Assembly (NCBI GenBank): GCA_002492525.1
Contig: DKZA01000005.1
Span: forward strand, 54,492 to 118,491
DNA: 64,000 bases
Source of the DNA: Lachnospiraceae bacterium UBA7086
GTDB taxonomy: Bacteria > Bacillota > Clostridia > Lachnospirales > Lachnospiraceae
Direction of reading: 5' to 3'
Position numbers and translations under genes: made by a program. Below the pieces are notes generated by a model. The model was not told the DNA's origin and searched no databases. It worked only from the letters and a program-made list of their open reading frames with translations. This document shows positions 54,096 to 63,282 of the stretch, one piece after another. Position 1 is the stretch's first letter, and every line of letters begins with the position of its first letter.

Positions 54096-55158
54096 AGCGA
54101 TACTTTTCCTCCTACCGGTGCTGTTTTTGGTGGCGGCGGTGAACTGGTATGTGGATTCTTATGCGATGCTGCGCATTACCTATGATCAGATTGGGGAGCA
54201 GATGGCAGTATATGGTGCAAATGTTGAGGGCTTGGAAGAGTCTGACTTTAATGACAGGAATCTGTTCTTAGCCTGTGTGAGGAAACAAGAGGGGCAGAGA
54301 GAGGTAATCGTGGCGGGTTCCAGCCGGGTGATGAATTTCGATCACACCATGTTTGGTACGGATTCCTTTTATAACGCCGGGCTGTCGGAGGCTACCGTCT
54401 ATGATCTGCTGGCGGTGACGGGAGTGCTGGCGGCGGAAGATAAACTGCCGGAGACCATGGTGATCGGGGTGGACGCCTTTTTATTCAATACCAGTCATGA
54501 CAATGAAAGATGGAAGGATCTCTACCCGTATGCCAACTATATGGGTGTCATTTTGGATGGAAAATTTGAGGCGGGGAATCTGCATCCTCAGAAAAACACC
54601 GGCACAGATATGGGAAAATGGCTTTCCCTGGATTACTTTCGCTATAATGTTACTTTGCTTCCGGAAAGAAAGAGGTTTCAGGTGTCTTACACGGATGCCT
54701 GGGAGAGTGAAAGGTATCTGAAACATTATGACGGGAGCATCGCCTATCAGAGGCAACTGCGTGAGGGCGATGCAGCGACAGTGGAAGAATTGACCAGACA
54801 GTCCATGGAAGAGCATGTGGTCTATCGGCTGACGGATTATAAGGAGATTGATTATGACCATTGGGAGCGGTTTGAGAGGCTGATTGCCTGGTTACAGGAG
54901 GAAGGTGTGGAAGTTATTTTATACTTGCCACCCTATTCGCCCATGATGTATAATTACATAGAATCGGAGGAGGATTTTCAGATAGCCCTGGAAGTGGAAG
55001 AGAAAGTGCAGGAACTGGCAAGAGAGAGACAGATTGCGCTTTACGGTTCCTATGACCCCGCGGGATGTAATCTGGAGATGACGGATTTGTATGATATTTA
55101 TCACGTTAAAACAGACAAGATGATGGATACTTTCTATCCGGTGATTCTACCGGAATAA
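54073..55158 (+). CDS. DltD/SGNH-like membrane-anchored protein
   Basis: A protein of about 361 residues with an N-terminal helix (AILFLLPVLFLVAAVNW) and an extracellular domain. G82-S83-S84-R85 is an SGNH block I, and DIYHVK near the end supplies the D-x-x-H pair. Start is one of ATG 54067, 54073 or 54079, all overlapping the previous gene. It opens a block followed by DltA-, formyltransferase-, DltC- and DltB-like genes, so it takes the DltD position of a dlt operon. DltD-like proteins help transfer the carrier-bound acyl group to the polymer. Confidence 0.65.
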   Translation: MKMRKWGKAILFLLPVLFLVAAVNWYVDSYAMLRITYDQIGEQMAVYGANVEGLEESDFNDRNLFLACVRKQEGQREVIVAGSSRVMNFDHTMFGTDSFYNAGLSEATVYDLLAVTGVLAAEDKLPETMVIGVDAFLFNTSHDNERWKDLYPYANYMGVILDGKFEAGNLHPQKNTGTDMGKWLSLDYFRYNVTLLPERKRFQVSYTDAWESERYLKHYDGSIAYQRQLREGDAATVEELTRQSMEEHVVYRLTDYKEIDYDHWERFERLIAWLQEEGVEVILYLPPYSPMMYNYIESEEDFQIALEVEEKVQELARERQIALYGSYDPAGCNLEMTDLYDIYHVKTDKMMDTFYPVILPE

Positions 55159-55187
55159 CACAATAGAGTTACGAAACGAGGATTATC

Positions 55188-56711
55188 ATGAAAGCAAATG
55201 TTACATACTGGCTGGATGAGACGGCTGTAAGACTGCCTGACAAGACAGCCTTTGCGGATGAGAACAAACAGGTTACCTTTGGACAGCTTCGTTCGCAGGC
55301 CAGGGCGGTAGCTTATGAACTGATAGAACGGGGATATTTTAAAAGACCAGTGGCCGTCTTTTTAGAAAAGGGCGTCGACGTACTGGTCTCCTTTATGGGG
55401 GCGGCCTACAGCTGTAACTTTTATTCCCCCATTGATGTGGACATGCCGGGCAGCCGTGTGAACAAGATTCTCGAAGTGCTGGATCCGGCTGTTGTCATTA
55501 CTACCACAGAACTTAAGGATGTCTTTGCCCAGTATGCCTATCAGGGGGAGTTTTTGATCTTAGAGGAGACGTTTACAGCAAACGGACAGCCTGTAGCGCA
55601 TGAGAGGGAAGAAAAGATTGAGGCGGCAAGAAGAAAGGGGATTGACACGGATCTTTTGTATGTGTTGTTCACTTCCGGTTCTACGGGCGTGCCCAAGGGT
55701 GTGACCATCAATCATCGTTCCGTGATAGATTATATCGACTGGGTGACGGAGACCTTTCAGATTACGGAGCAGGACAGTTTTGGCAACCAGGCCCCTTTTT
55801 ATTTTGATAATTCGATTCTGGATATTTACAGTACCATCAAGACAGGAGCAACCACTTATATCGTGCCCAAAAATCTGTTTGCACAGCCGGTGCTTTTGCT
55901 GGAATATCTGAAAGAGAAAAGGATTAACACAATCTTCTGGGTGCCTTCCGCATTGATTGTGGTGGCCAAGCTTAAAGCCTTTCGGAATGTGGATTTGTCG
56001 GATACTCTGCGGCGGGTGTTGTTTTGCGGCGAGGTGATGCCCAACAAACAGCTCAATGTGTGGCGCAGATTTCTGCCGGATGTGCTCTATGCCAACCTTT
56101 ACGGACCAACCGAGATTACGGACGCTTGTACATACTATATTGTAGACCGTGAATTTGCCGACGAAGAGCCGCTTCCCATTGGGTATGCGATGCCCAATAC
56201 GGATATTCTGGTGTTAAATGATAAGAATGAAAAGGTATCGGGAGAGGAGTCGGGAGAACTCTGCGTCAGAGGTACCTCTCTTTCCATGGGATACTATAAC
56301 AATCCGGAAAAGACACGGGAAGCTTTCGTACAGAATCCCTTGAATCCTTATGTGCCGGAGCGGATTTACAGAACAGGTGACATTGTAAAATATAATGAAT
56401 ATGGGGAATTGATTTATCTATCCCGTAAAGACTTCCAGATCAAACATATGGGGCACAGGATTGAACTGGGGGAAATTGAGACAGCGGTTTCCTCTCTGGA
56501 AGAGATATCCTTGTGCTGCTGTCTATATGACGAAAAGCGGCAGAAAATCGTATTGTTTATCGAGGGAGAACTGGAGAAAGCCTATATTAATGAGAAGATT
56601 TCCCATCTGGTGCCGGAATATATGCTGCCCAATAAATTGATTACATTGGAACAGATGCCCATCAACGCCAATGGTAAGATTGACAGGGTCAGATTGAAGG
56701 AGCTTTTGTGA
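55188..56711 (+). CDS. DltA-like amino acid-adenylating enzyme
   Basis: A 507-residue adenylation-domain protein. All core motifs are present: FTSGSTGVPKG (161-171), YGPTE (305-309), YRTGD (394-398) and the catalytic lysine K497 in NANGKIDR. It should activate an amino or hydroxy acid as AMP-ester and load it on the carrier protein at 57595. DltA normally uses D-alanine; whether the binding pocket here does cannot be judged by eye. ATG 55188 follows ACGAGGATTATC. It is followed one base later by the formyltransferase, an unusual neighbour. Confidence 0.85.
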   Translation: MKANVTYWLDETAVRLPDKTAFADENKQVTFGQLRSQARAVAYELIERGYFKRPVAVFLEKGVDVLVSFMGAAYSCNFYSPIDVDMPGSRVNKILEVLDPAVVITTTELKDVFAQYAYQGEFLILEETFTANGQPVAHEREEKIEAARRKGIDTDLLYVLFTSGSTGVPKGVTINHRSVIDYIDWVTETFQITEQDSFGNQAPFYFDNSILDIYSTIKTGATTYIVPKNLFAQPVLLLEYLKEKRINTIFWVPSALIVVAKLKAFRNVDLSDTLRRVLFCGEVMPNKQLNVWRRFLPDVLYANLYGPTEITDACTYYIVDREFADEEPLPIGYAMPNTDILVLNDKNEKVSGEESGELCVRGTSLSMGYYNNPEKTREAFVQNPLNPYVPERIYRTGDIVKYNEYGELIYLSRKDFQIKHMGHRIELGEIETAVSSLEEISLCCCLYDEKRQKIVLFIEGELEKAYINEKISHLVPEYMLPNKLITLEQMPINANGKIDRVRLKELL

Positions 56712-56712
56712 T

Positions 56713-57579
56713 ATGGGAGAGATGTTTTGCCGTGTTGTGGTGATCGGCTATGGCAAGGCTACCGGAAATATATTGAAATACATAGAGAAGCAGAGGGATA
56801 TATACGGATACAGACTGGAATTTATAGAACATGAATTTCACGCCCTAAGTGTCACGAAGAAAATCTGCGAGGAGATGGGAATCCCTTATGCGAATATGCC
56901 GGATAAGCGAGAACTTACCGAGTATCTGTGTGATATCCAGGAGAAGACACTGATTGTCAGCGCCAGTAATAACTATCTCTTTCCGGCAGCCTGTGTGGAG
57001 AAGGAGAATATCACCATTATCAATTTTCACAATGCCCTTTTGCCGGATTATCCGGGCAGAAACGCACCCAGCTGGGTTATCTATCAAGGAGAACAAGAGA
57101 CCGGTATTACCTGGCATTATGTGACCCCCGGAATTGACGAGGGCAATATCATTATACAGAAAAAATGTGCCATCGGCCCGGAGGAGAAGGCCTATGAACT
57201 GACGGAACGGCTGATGGACTTGGCCTGTGAAGGGTTTGAGGAAAGTTTTGCGGCAGTGCTTGAGGAGCGTGCGCAGACAAGGCCCCAGGAGGCCGGACCC
57301 GGGCGGCGGATGTACCGATCTTATGAGGTGCCGGGAGATGGAGTTTTTGCACTGGATGAGGAGCCGGCGGCAATCTATCGTCTGCTTCGGAGTGTGGATT
57401 ATGGCAAGAGTGCTATTTTTCCGCCCCTGCGGACTGTGGTGGACGGTGTGCAGGCGGAAGTTGTAAGATATCGTAAGATTGTACCCGAAAAGAAAAAGGA
57501 TGAGGAGCATGTGCTCTATCTGCCGTTGGGAGAGGCGCATCTGCTTAAGATTAAATATAAGGAATACAGACAGGAATAG
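56713..57579 (+). CDS. formyltransferase within the dlt-like operon
   Basis: A 288-residue formyltransferase-fold protein with an intact catalytic triad: N104 and H106 in INFHNALLP and D142 in TPGIDEGN. The loop PDYPGRNAPSW and ITWHYVTPGIDEGNI match sugar and peptidyl-carrier formyltransferases. It transfers a formyl group from 10-formyl-tetrahydrofolate to an amine. Being placed between the adenylation gene (one base upstream) and the carrier gene (15 bases downstream), it may formylate the carrier-bound amino acid, as the F domain of an F-A-T initiation module does. An amino sugar is the alternative substrate. Confidence 0.8.
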   Translation: MGEMFCRVVVIGYGKATGNILKYIEKQRDIYGYRLEFIEHEFHALSVTKKICEEMGIPYANMPDKRELTEYLCDIQEKTLIVSASNNYLFPAACVEKENITIINFHNALLPDYPGRNAPSWVIYQGEQETGITWHYVTPGIDEGNIIIQKKCAIGPEEKAYELTERLMDLACEGFEESFAAVLEERAQTRPQEAGPGRRMYRSYEVPGDGVFALDEEPAAIYRLLRSVDYGKSAIFPPLRTVVDGVQAEVVRYRKIVPEKKKDEEHVLYLPLGEAHLLKIKYKEYRQE

Positions 57580-57594
57580 AAAGGACATACTATA

Positions 57595-57825
57595 ATGGAA
57601 GAAAAAGTGTTGGAAATTTTGGAAGAATATTGTGAGGAGGCACTTTCCTATGACGGAGATAGCATGATGGAAGACGGGATCATTGATTCCTTTACCGTCA
57701 TCAACATCGTCAGCGAACTGGAAGAAGAGTTTGACATTGAGATCGATGCCAAATATGTGGTGGCGGAGAACTTTAAGAATAAGGAAGCGATCATTGCTCT
57801 TGTGGAGCGCCTTTTGGAGGAATAA
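57595..57825 (+). CDS. acyl/aminoacyl carrier protein (DltC-like)
   Basis: A 76-residue acidic carrier protein. Serine in GIIDSFTVINIVSEL is the phosphopantetheine attachment site. DltC-size and position between the adenylating enzyme and MBOAT indicate it carries the activated acid as a thioester to the membrane. AGAAAGGACATACTATA precedes the start. Its stop TAA is followed directly by the MBOAT ATG. Confidence 0.9.
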   Translation: MEEKVLEILEEYCEEALSYDGDSMMEDGIIDSFTVINIVSELEEEFDIEIDAKYVVAENFKNKEAIIALVERLLEE

Positions 57826-59397
57826 ATGCAGTTATTATCCTATCGCTTTGTGTTGTTGTGGGTGATTACGTTCGCCCTCTATTATTTGGTACCGCAGAAA
57901 AGAAAATGGCATATTCTTCTCGTGGCAGGGCTTGTGTTTTATGTGATCGGACTTCGGGGATTTCCGGTCAGTCTGCTGATTACCTGTGCCACTACCTATG
58001 CCTGCGGAATCTACCTGAAAAAAAGTCTTTTGTCACAGAAAGAGGCTCTTGTAAACTGTGCGGATAAAGAGACTAAGAAAAGGATCAGACAGGGATTTGA
58101 AAAGAGACGAAAGCTTGTTCAAATCCTTTATTTTGCGTTGAATCTGGGACTGTTAGTGTTTTATAAATACACGGTCGCAGCACTGCCATTTATAAAAGGC
58201 TGGGGGATTCCCACAGGATTTTTTGAAAAAGTCATTATGCCCCTGGGGATTTCTTTCTATACCCTGACAGCCATCAGCTATGTGGTGGATGTGGGAAGAG
58301 AACAGTGCGAAGCGGAAGAAAACCCGTTGAAAGTACTGTTGTTTTTGTCTTATTTTCCGGCAGTTACCCAGGGCCCTTTTAACCGTTTTGCCAGACTGCA
58401 TGAGGAATTTGAGAGAGAACACGTCTTTGATTATGACAGAATGTTGCGGGGCATACAGCGTTTTGTATGGGGCGCCTTTAAGAAACTGGTGATTGCGGAC
58501 AGAATCGGACTGTTTGTAGATACAGTGTTTGCGAGTGATGTTTCAGGTGTTCCGGGAAGTATCCTTGCGGTGGCTGTGGTGCTTTATATGTTACAGTTAT
58601 ATGCGGATTTTTCCGGCTATATGGATATGGCGCTGGGGGTCAGTGAGACCTTTGATATTATCCTGCCCGAGAACTTTAAGCGTCCATATTTTTCCAGGTC
58701 TGTGGCAGAGTTTTGGCGCAGGTGGCATATTACCCTGGGCACATGGTTTAAGGACTATGTGATGTTTTCCTTTGTGATGTCGGGAACGGGACGGAAACTC
58801 ACGAAGACTGCCAGGAAAAAGTGGCCGGTCATGGGCAGACATGTGGTGCCGATCATTGGAACTATGCTTGTCTGGGCTTTTACCGGCATGTGGCATGGCA
58901 GAACGGTCAGTTATATCCTTTGGGGCGTTTATTACGGCCTGATCATGAGTGTTTCTCTGATACTGGAAACAAGATATGCTGCCTGGAAGGAAAAATGTCA
59001 TATCAAGGATGGCAAAGCCTGGGGGCTGTTTTGTATGGCGCGCACCTGGCTGATTGTGTTTGTGGCTGATGTGTTAATCCGCAGCAGGAGCCTGGAACAG
59101 GCGGGAATGATTTACCGGGCGATGATTACCAGACTGGATGTACGGGCCTTACTCTCCCATGATATTACTTCTTACGGAATCAGCAAGTATGGCTTCCTGC
59201 TTCTGTTTGCGGCGCTTTTCGTGTGGCTTGTGGTGTCTGTTTGGGAAGAACAGGGCAAAGATGTACGTTCGTATCTGGCGGGGTTTCCCATGCCGGTGAG
59301 ATGGTGCTGTTATTATGGGATTTTACTGGTGGTGCTGATTACCGGAATCTACGGCGGCGGGTATGATACGGCGGCGTTTATGTATCAGAGTTTTTGA
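57826..59397 (+). CDS. MBOAT acyltransferase (DltB-like)
   Basis: A 523-residue membrane-bound O-acyltransferase. EFWRRWHITLGTWFKDY and GMWHG, with H357 the likely catalytic residue, are family hallmarks; FYTLTAISYVVDV and QGPFNRF also match. Adjacency to a carrier protein and adenylating enzyme supports a DltB role: taking the carrier-bound group across the membrane. DltB proteins are usually near 400 residues; this one is longer, with insertions around 60-90 and 330. It closes the dlt-like block. Confidence 0.88.
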   Translation: MQLLSYRFVLLWVITFALYYLVPQKRKWHILLVAGLVFYVIGLRGFPVSLLITCATTYACGIYLKKSLLSQKEALVNCADKETKKRIRQGFEKRRKLVQILYFALNLGLLVFYKYTVAALPFIKGWGIPTGFFEKVIMPLGISFYTLTAISYVVDVGREQCEAEENPLKVLLFLSYFPAVTQGPFNRFARLHEEFEREHVFDYDRMLRGIQRFVWGAFKKLVIADRIGLFVDTVFASDVSGVPGSILAVAVVLYMLQLYADFSGYMDMALGVSETFDIILPENFKRPYFSRSVAEFWRRWHITLGTWFKDYVMFSFVMSGTGRKLTKTARKKWPVMGRHVVPIIGTMLVWAFTGMWHGRTVSYILWGVYYGLIMSVSLILETRYAAWKEKCHIKDGKAWGLFCMARTWLIVFVADVLIRSRSLEQAGMIYRAMITRLDVRALLSHDITSYGISKYGFLLLFAALFVWLVVSVWEEQGKDVRSYLAGFPMPVRWCCYYGILLVVLITGIYGGGYDTAAFMYQSF

Positions 59398-59483
59398 GGA
59401 CAATGAACGAAAATATCTTGACCGCATTTACTGCCTTTACTATAATCATCTTAAGGGAAAGCTGTCCGGGAGGAGGGAACAAG

Positions 59484-59645
59484 ATGGAGGTAATGGATAT
59501 GACAGAAAAAGAAAGAATGGACACCAGGATGGCTACTTTATATGAATTAAGACTGATTATCTCAAATGGAGAGAAAAAAGAATATACAGCAGATGAAATT
59601 GTGGAATTATTGGACAAGATAGCGATGGCAAAGGAACAATCGTAA
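59484..59645 (+). CDS. small conserved-looking protein, unknown
   Basis: A 53-residue acidic protein rich in helix-forming residues (TEKERMDTRMATLYELRLII, YTADEIVELLDKI). A strong AGGAGGGAACAAG ribosome site precedes ATG 59484, which argues for a real gene; the open frame upstream to 59394 is rejected. It is followed at once by a terminator, so it may be the last gene of the dlt-like transcript. No function is recognised. Confidence 0.6.
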   Translation: MEVMDMTEKERMDTRMATLYELRLIISNGEKKEYTADEIVELLDKIAMAKEQS

Positions 59646-59648
59646 AAT

Positions 59649-59684
59649 AAAGGGGGAGGCATATTTAAGTCTTCCCCTTTAAAA
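59649..59684 (+). terminator. Rho-independent terminator after the small gene
   Basis: AAAGGGGGAG (59649-59658) pairs with CTTCCCCTTT (59671-59680), one mismatch, 12-base loop. The T-run is short on the plus strand but the A-rich left arm makes it likely bidirectional. It ends the long plus-strand block. Confidence 0.65.
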
Positions 59685-59716
59685 TTGGCAAGCGAAGAAC
59701 GATAGGGTTAAATCTG

Positions 59717-59745
59717 TTGATATTTTGGAAAGTATAGTTTATAAT
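59717..59745 (+). promoter_or_regulatory. strong promoter for the MFS gene
   Basis: TTGATA (59717-59722), 17-base spacer, TATAAT (59740-59745). The transcript would have a leader of about 130 bases before ATG 59885; no clear structure was found in it. Confidence 0.7.
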
Positions 59746-59884
59746 GATATTCAAATTCATAGAAATGTGAGGTAAATTCATGCGCCATCCGATTTGATTA
59801 CGTTCAAAAGATTTAATTTACCGTGGAGATTGCAAAAGATCCATGGCTTTTGGCGTATTCAAATATAGTTAAGGGGTGGTATTC

Positions 59885-61030
59885 ATGAAAAGAAATCTTT
59901 TCTTTATGTATTCCATATCCTTTTTTCAGGGTATGGTTTTTTATTCGTCCATCGCAACCCTGTATCGTCAGGCCGCCGGGATTTCTGTTTTTCAGATTAC
60001 TGTGATAGAAAGTATTTCTTTGGTGCTTTCTCTTGTTTTTGAAATTCCATGGGGCATTTTGGCAGACCGCATTGGTTATCGGCGCACGATTATTGTTTGC
60101 AATATTCTGTTTTTTATTTCCAAAATTATTTTCTGGAAAGCGCAGAATTTTGCGGATTTCCTTTTGGAAAGGGTGTTGCTTGCGATAACCGTTTCCGGTC
60201 TTTCGGGTGTGGATACGAGTATTTTATATTTATCATGCAGCGAGGATGATTCTCAACGCACCTTCGGTATTTATGAAGGTCTTGGTACAGCCGGTCTCTT
60301 GTCGGCCGCCGCAATTTATATGGTATTTGTGGAAGAAAACTATCGGGTTGCCGGTTTTTTGACGGTCATTAGTTACGGTATAGCGGTAATTCTTAGTTTT
60401 GGACTGAAAGAAGTCAAGGCCGCTCAAAAGGATAAAAGGTCATCTTTTGGACATGCATTTACTGTTTTAAAGGAAACACTTTTTAACCGGAGGCTGCTTT
60501 TTCTAATTGCCGGGATTGCGCTTTTGCGGGAAGTGAATCAGACGATAACCGTATTTTTTAATCAACTTCAATATACCAAAGCGGATATGTCGGTCAGAAT
60601 GATTTCCGGTGTTTATATTCTGATGACGCTTTGCGGTTTGGTGAGTGTATTTTCTGCGTTCTTTACGAAAAAGTTAAAACCGGGATTTTTTGGGGCAATC
60701 CTTTTCCTTGCCTGCTCTTTTTCCTGCCTGATGTTGGCTTTTACAGAAAATCCATTTGTTTCGGTTTTCGGTATTTTGCTTATTCGTGTTTGTTTCAGTC
60801 TGCTGTCCCCGCTAGGAACAGAACTGCAAAATAAGGCAATTACAACATCTGATCGTGCTACGGCGCTTAGTATGAGTACAATAATCATGGATTTACTGGC
60901 GGTTTTTACCAATCTTATTTTCGGGAAACTGGCAGATTTTGATTTGAGCGCTGCAATGTGCTTTGGCGGATTCCTCTGTTTACTTGGGGTTGGTCTATAT
61001 TGGAACGGTCTCAAAAGGATATATAGGTAA
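59885..61030 (+). CDS. MFS transporter
   Basis: A 381-residue major facilitator protein with about 12 helices. GILADRIGYRR after helix 2 is MFS motif A, and SEDDSQRTFGIYEGLG follows helix 4. ATG 59885 follows AGGGGTGGT. It has its own promoter and is bounded by a terminator and the structured element at 61028, so it is a separate cassette within the locus. Base use is somewhat more AT-rich than in the neighbours. Substrate unknown; drug- or sugar-efflux type is possible. Confidence 0.8.
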   Translation: MKRNLFFMYSISFFQGMVFYSSIATLYRQAAGISVFQITVIESISLVLSLVFEIPWGILADRIGYRRTIIVCNILFFISKIIFWKAQNFADFLLERVLLAITVSGLSGVDTSILYLSCSEDDSQRTFGIYEGLGTAGLLSAAAIYMVFVEENYRVAGFLTVISYGIAVILSFGLKEVKAAQKDKRSSFGHAFTVLKETLFNRRLLFLIAGIALLREVNQTITVFFNQLQYTKADMSVRMISGVYILMTLCGLVSVFSAFFTKKLKPGFFGAILFLACSFSCLMLAFTENPFVSVFGILLIRVCFSLLSPLGTELQNKAITTSDRATALSMSTIIMDLLAVFTNLIFGKLADFDLSAAMCFGGFLCLLGVGLYWNGLKRIYR

Positions 61031-61222
61031 TTGTGAAACTCATTCATGATTGTTGAAATTGTACAAATAGCATAATCAACGCAGACGCGCTTTCGCTCCG
61101 CTCAAAACGCAGCAGTACTAGGCTCGAAAATACCTCGCCAAGTACTGGCGTTTTTCAAGGGCCTGCTTATGATTATACTATTTGCACAATATATGACAGT
61201 TAAGAAATGAGTTTTGCAATTA
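61028..61222. repeat. structured inverted-repeat element, copy B
   Basis: Arms of 21 bases with two mismatches (61058-61078, 61170-61190), and further out TAATTG/CAATTA and AAACTCATT/AATGAGTTT, the outermost taking in the MFS stop codon. The centre has GCAG/CTGC (61081, 61163), AAAACGC/GCGTTTT (61104, 61148), GTACT/AGTAC (61115, 61141) and GGC/GCC (61121, 61137) around the loop TCGAAAATACCTC (61124-61136), identical to copy A. Every stem differs from copy A on both sides yet still pairs. Confidence 0.8.
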
Positions 61223-61301
61223 CCTTAAAACGATATGGTATGAGAGGAAAATAAGAGCAATAAATTCAGGTTTTACTGTGAAAGTTTGGAGGCAATACAG
61301 T

Positions 61302-62402
61302 ATGCACAAAATTATATTTCACTTAAATTGCTTAGAACAGGGCGGTGCAGAGCGGGTGGTCACTAACCTGGCCAACCAGTTTGCAGCCAATGGATATGAA
61401 GTCATCATTGCCACAGAATGGTATGGCGAGAATGAATTTGAGACAGACGAGCGGGTGCGGCGGGTTCATGTGGGGCTTACCGAAAGAGATGAGAAGAAGA
61501 ACCGCATCGTGCAGTTTTTGCTCCGGGTGAAATATCTTCGGCGGCTTTTGAAAAAAGAGCGGCCGGATATTCTGGTACCTTTTGCCAGACGGGCCATCTA
61601 CAGGGGATTGATGGCGGCCCTCTTTGTGAAGGTGCCGGTGCTTATCTCCATCCGGACGGATCCGGTGGGGCATTATGAGGAATGGTCTGATAAGATACAG
61701 ATACCGATTCTCTTTCCAAGAGTGGACGGCTGTGTGTTTCAGACAGAAGGGGCGCGGGATTTCTTCGCGCCCAGATTACAGAAGAATTCCCGTATTATCT
61801 TAAACCCGTTAAATCCCAAATATATCGGTGTACCGGTGCCGGAAAAGCGGAATAAGACGGTGGTACAGTCGGGCAGACTGGTGGATTTTAAGAATCAGCC
61901 TATGCTGCTTCGGGCTTTTGCTAAGGTGCACGAGAAGCATCCGGATTATGATTTGAAGATTTACGGCGGTGATTCCTTCGACGGTACAAGGGAAATTCTG
62001 GAACATTTGATAGAAGAACTACATGCACAGGACTATATTCATCTGATGGGAGCCAGTGACAGTCTGGAGAAGGATTTGGCGGATGCAGCACTTTTTGCTT
62101 TTACATCGGATTGGGAAGGTCTGCCCAATGCGCTGATGGAGGCGATGGCACTAGGGCTTCCCATTGTGGCCACGGACTGTCCTTGCGGCGGGCCAAGAAC
62201 CATTATGACGGACGGTGTGGACGGGCTATTGATTCCTATCAAAGACGAGCAGGCATTGGTGGAAGGAATGAACCGGCTGATTGAGGATCCGCTGTTGGCG
62301 CAGAAGCTTGGCATGGAAGCCAGAAAGATAGCTGAGCGGGCCAATGCAGAGACGATTTATGAGCAGTGGCGGGATTATATGGAGGAGCTGTGCATTAGAT
62401 AA
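61302..62402 (+). CDS. GT4 glycosyltransferase
   Basis: A 366-residue GT-B enzyme. HLNCLEQGGAERVVTNLANQF opens and SDWEGLPNALMEAMALGLP (E-x7-E near 268-276) with TDCPCGGPRTIM follows, very like the enzyme at 51199. GGAGG lies nine bases before ATG 61302; GTG 61278 is rejected. It is the last glycan gene of the window and is cut off from the rest by the MFS cassette. Confidence 0.85.
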   Translation: MHKIIFHLNCLEQGGAERVVTNLANQFAANGYEVIIATEWYGENEFETDERVRRVHVGLTERDEKKNRIVQFLLRVKYLRRLLKKERPDILVPFARRAIYRGLMAALFVKVPVLISIRTDPVGHYEEWSDKIQIPILFPRVDGCVFQTEGARDFFAPRLQKNSRIILNPLNPKYIGVPVPEKRNKTVVQSGRLVDFKNQPMLLRAFAKVHEKHPDYDLKIYGGDSFDGTREILEHLIEELHAQDYIHLMGASDSLEKDLADAALFAFTSDWEGLPNALMEAMALGLPIVATDCPCGGPRTIMTDGVDGLLIPIKDEQALVEGMNRLIEDPLLAQKLGMEARKIAERANAETIYEQWRDYMEELCIR

Positions 62403-62455
62403 GGGTTATCAGGTGACAGCATATTTGAGAAATCCAGAAAAACTTGACATCAAAA

Positions 62456-62587
62456 ATGATAATTTCTGTCAGTTTCGGTGATGTAAAAATCAAGATGGAG
62501 CTTCCAAGGGAAAGCATTGCTGCGTTTATGACAGACCAGATTGCTAATACAGAATATGTAAAATCAATGCCTATTATTGGAAGCTAA
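62456..62587 (+). pseudogene. short ORF, possible gene remnant
   Basis: A 43-codon frame, open from 62429, that reads as natural protein (SFGDVKIKMELPRESIAAF, then DQIANTEYVKSMPIIGS) but has no ribosome site before ATG 62456. It probably is the 3' end of a lost gene. The original family was not recognised. It sits in the AT-rich tract after the last glycosyltransferase. Confidence 0.3.
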
Positions 62588-62616
62588 ATCAGAATTTGCA
62601 AAGGAGTTGAATGTGA

Positions 62617-63282
62617 ATGGGATTTTTTAAACAACTATTGGACAGAAAAACTTCTATGGAAGAAGACATTTGCTTCACTAAACCCGAAAAAGAGTATTTG
62701 AAATCTCTACTTCAGATAACAAATAAAAAGTTTAAACAATTTGAATATAGAGATGTTGATGAAAGTGATTGTGATGTTTTTTATCTTCCCAAAAAGGAAT
62801 TAAGTTATGTAGGTTTGCAAGTTGGATTATCTGAACAGGCAAGATTTATAAAAAATAATTTAAAAGAATCCGTCAACATTCGTTCAAATTGTAAGAACTA
62901 CATTAAGCTTTTGAAGAAAGACGAACAGCTCGTTAAACTTGAAAGTTATGTAAATGGTAAGATAGATTGTATTTATCTTGCTTATTATGAAAATGATTAT
63001 CGCTATTTATTTCCATATATGGATACAGGCCATAAATACCCAACTTATATTAGTGTAACACATTTTGAAAATAACATAGTTTTAGAAGAATACTTAGTTC
63101 AGAAAGACTCAATTATATATAGTCAATATGGTAAGCAAAATGATAATAAGGTAGATTACTATTACATTAACTATATTCCTAATGGAAAATATCCTATTTT
63201 AGAAGAAAAAAGTGGATATTATTTAGCGGATTCTTTAGAATATGTAGAAACAGAATACTATGTTTGGAATCAAGATAGATAA
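62617..63282 (+). CDS. hypothetical protein, AT-rich accessory gene
   Basis: A 221-residue soluble protein rich in Lys, Asn, Tyr and acidic residues, with strand-rich text such as FENNIVLEEYLVQKDSIIY. AAAGGAG precedes ATG 62617 by ten bases. Base composition is clearly more AT-rich than the glycan genes, suggesting separate origin. No domain was recognised. Size, composition and solitary placement beside a TA remnant would fit an immunity-type protein, but nothing shows this directly. Confidence 0.6.
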   Translation: MGFFKQLLDRKTSMEEDICFTKPEKEYLKSLLQITNKKFKQFEYRDVDESDCDVFYLPKKELSYVGLQVGLSEQARFIKNNLKESVNIRSNCKNYIKLLKKDEQLVKLESYVNGKIDCIYLAYYENDYRYLFPYMDTGHKYPTYISVTHFENNIVLEEYLVQKDSIIYSQYGKQNDNKVDYYYINYIPNGKYPILEEKSGYYLADSLEYVETEYYVWNQDR

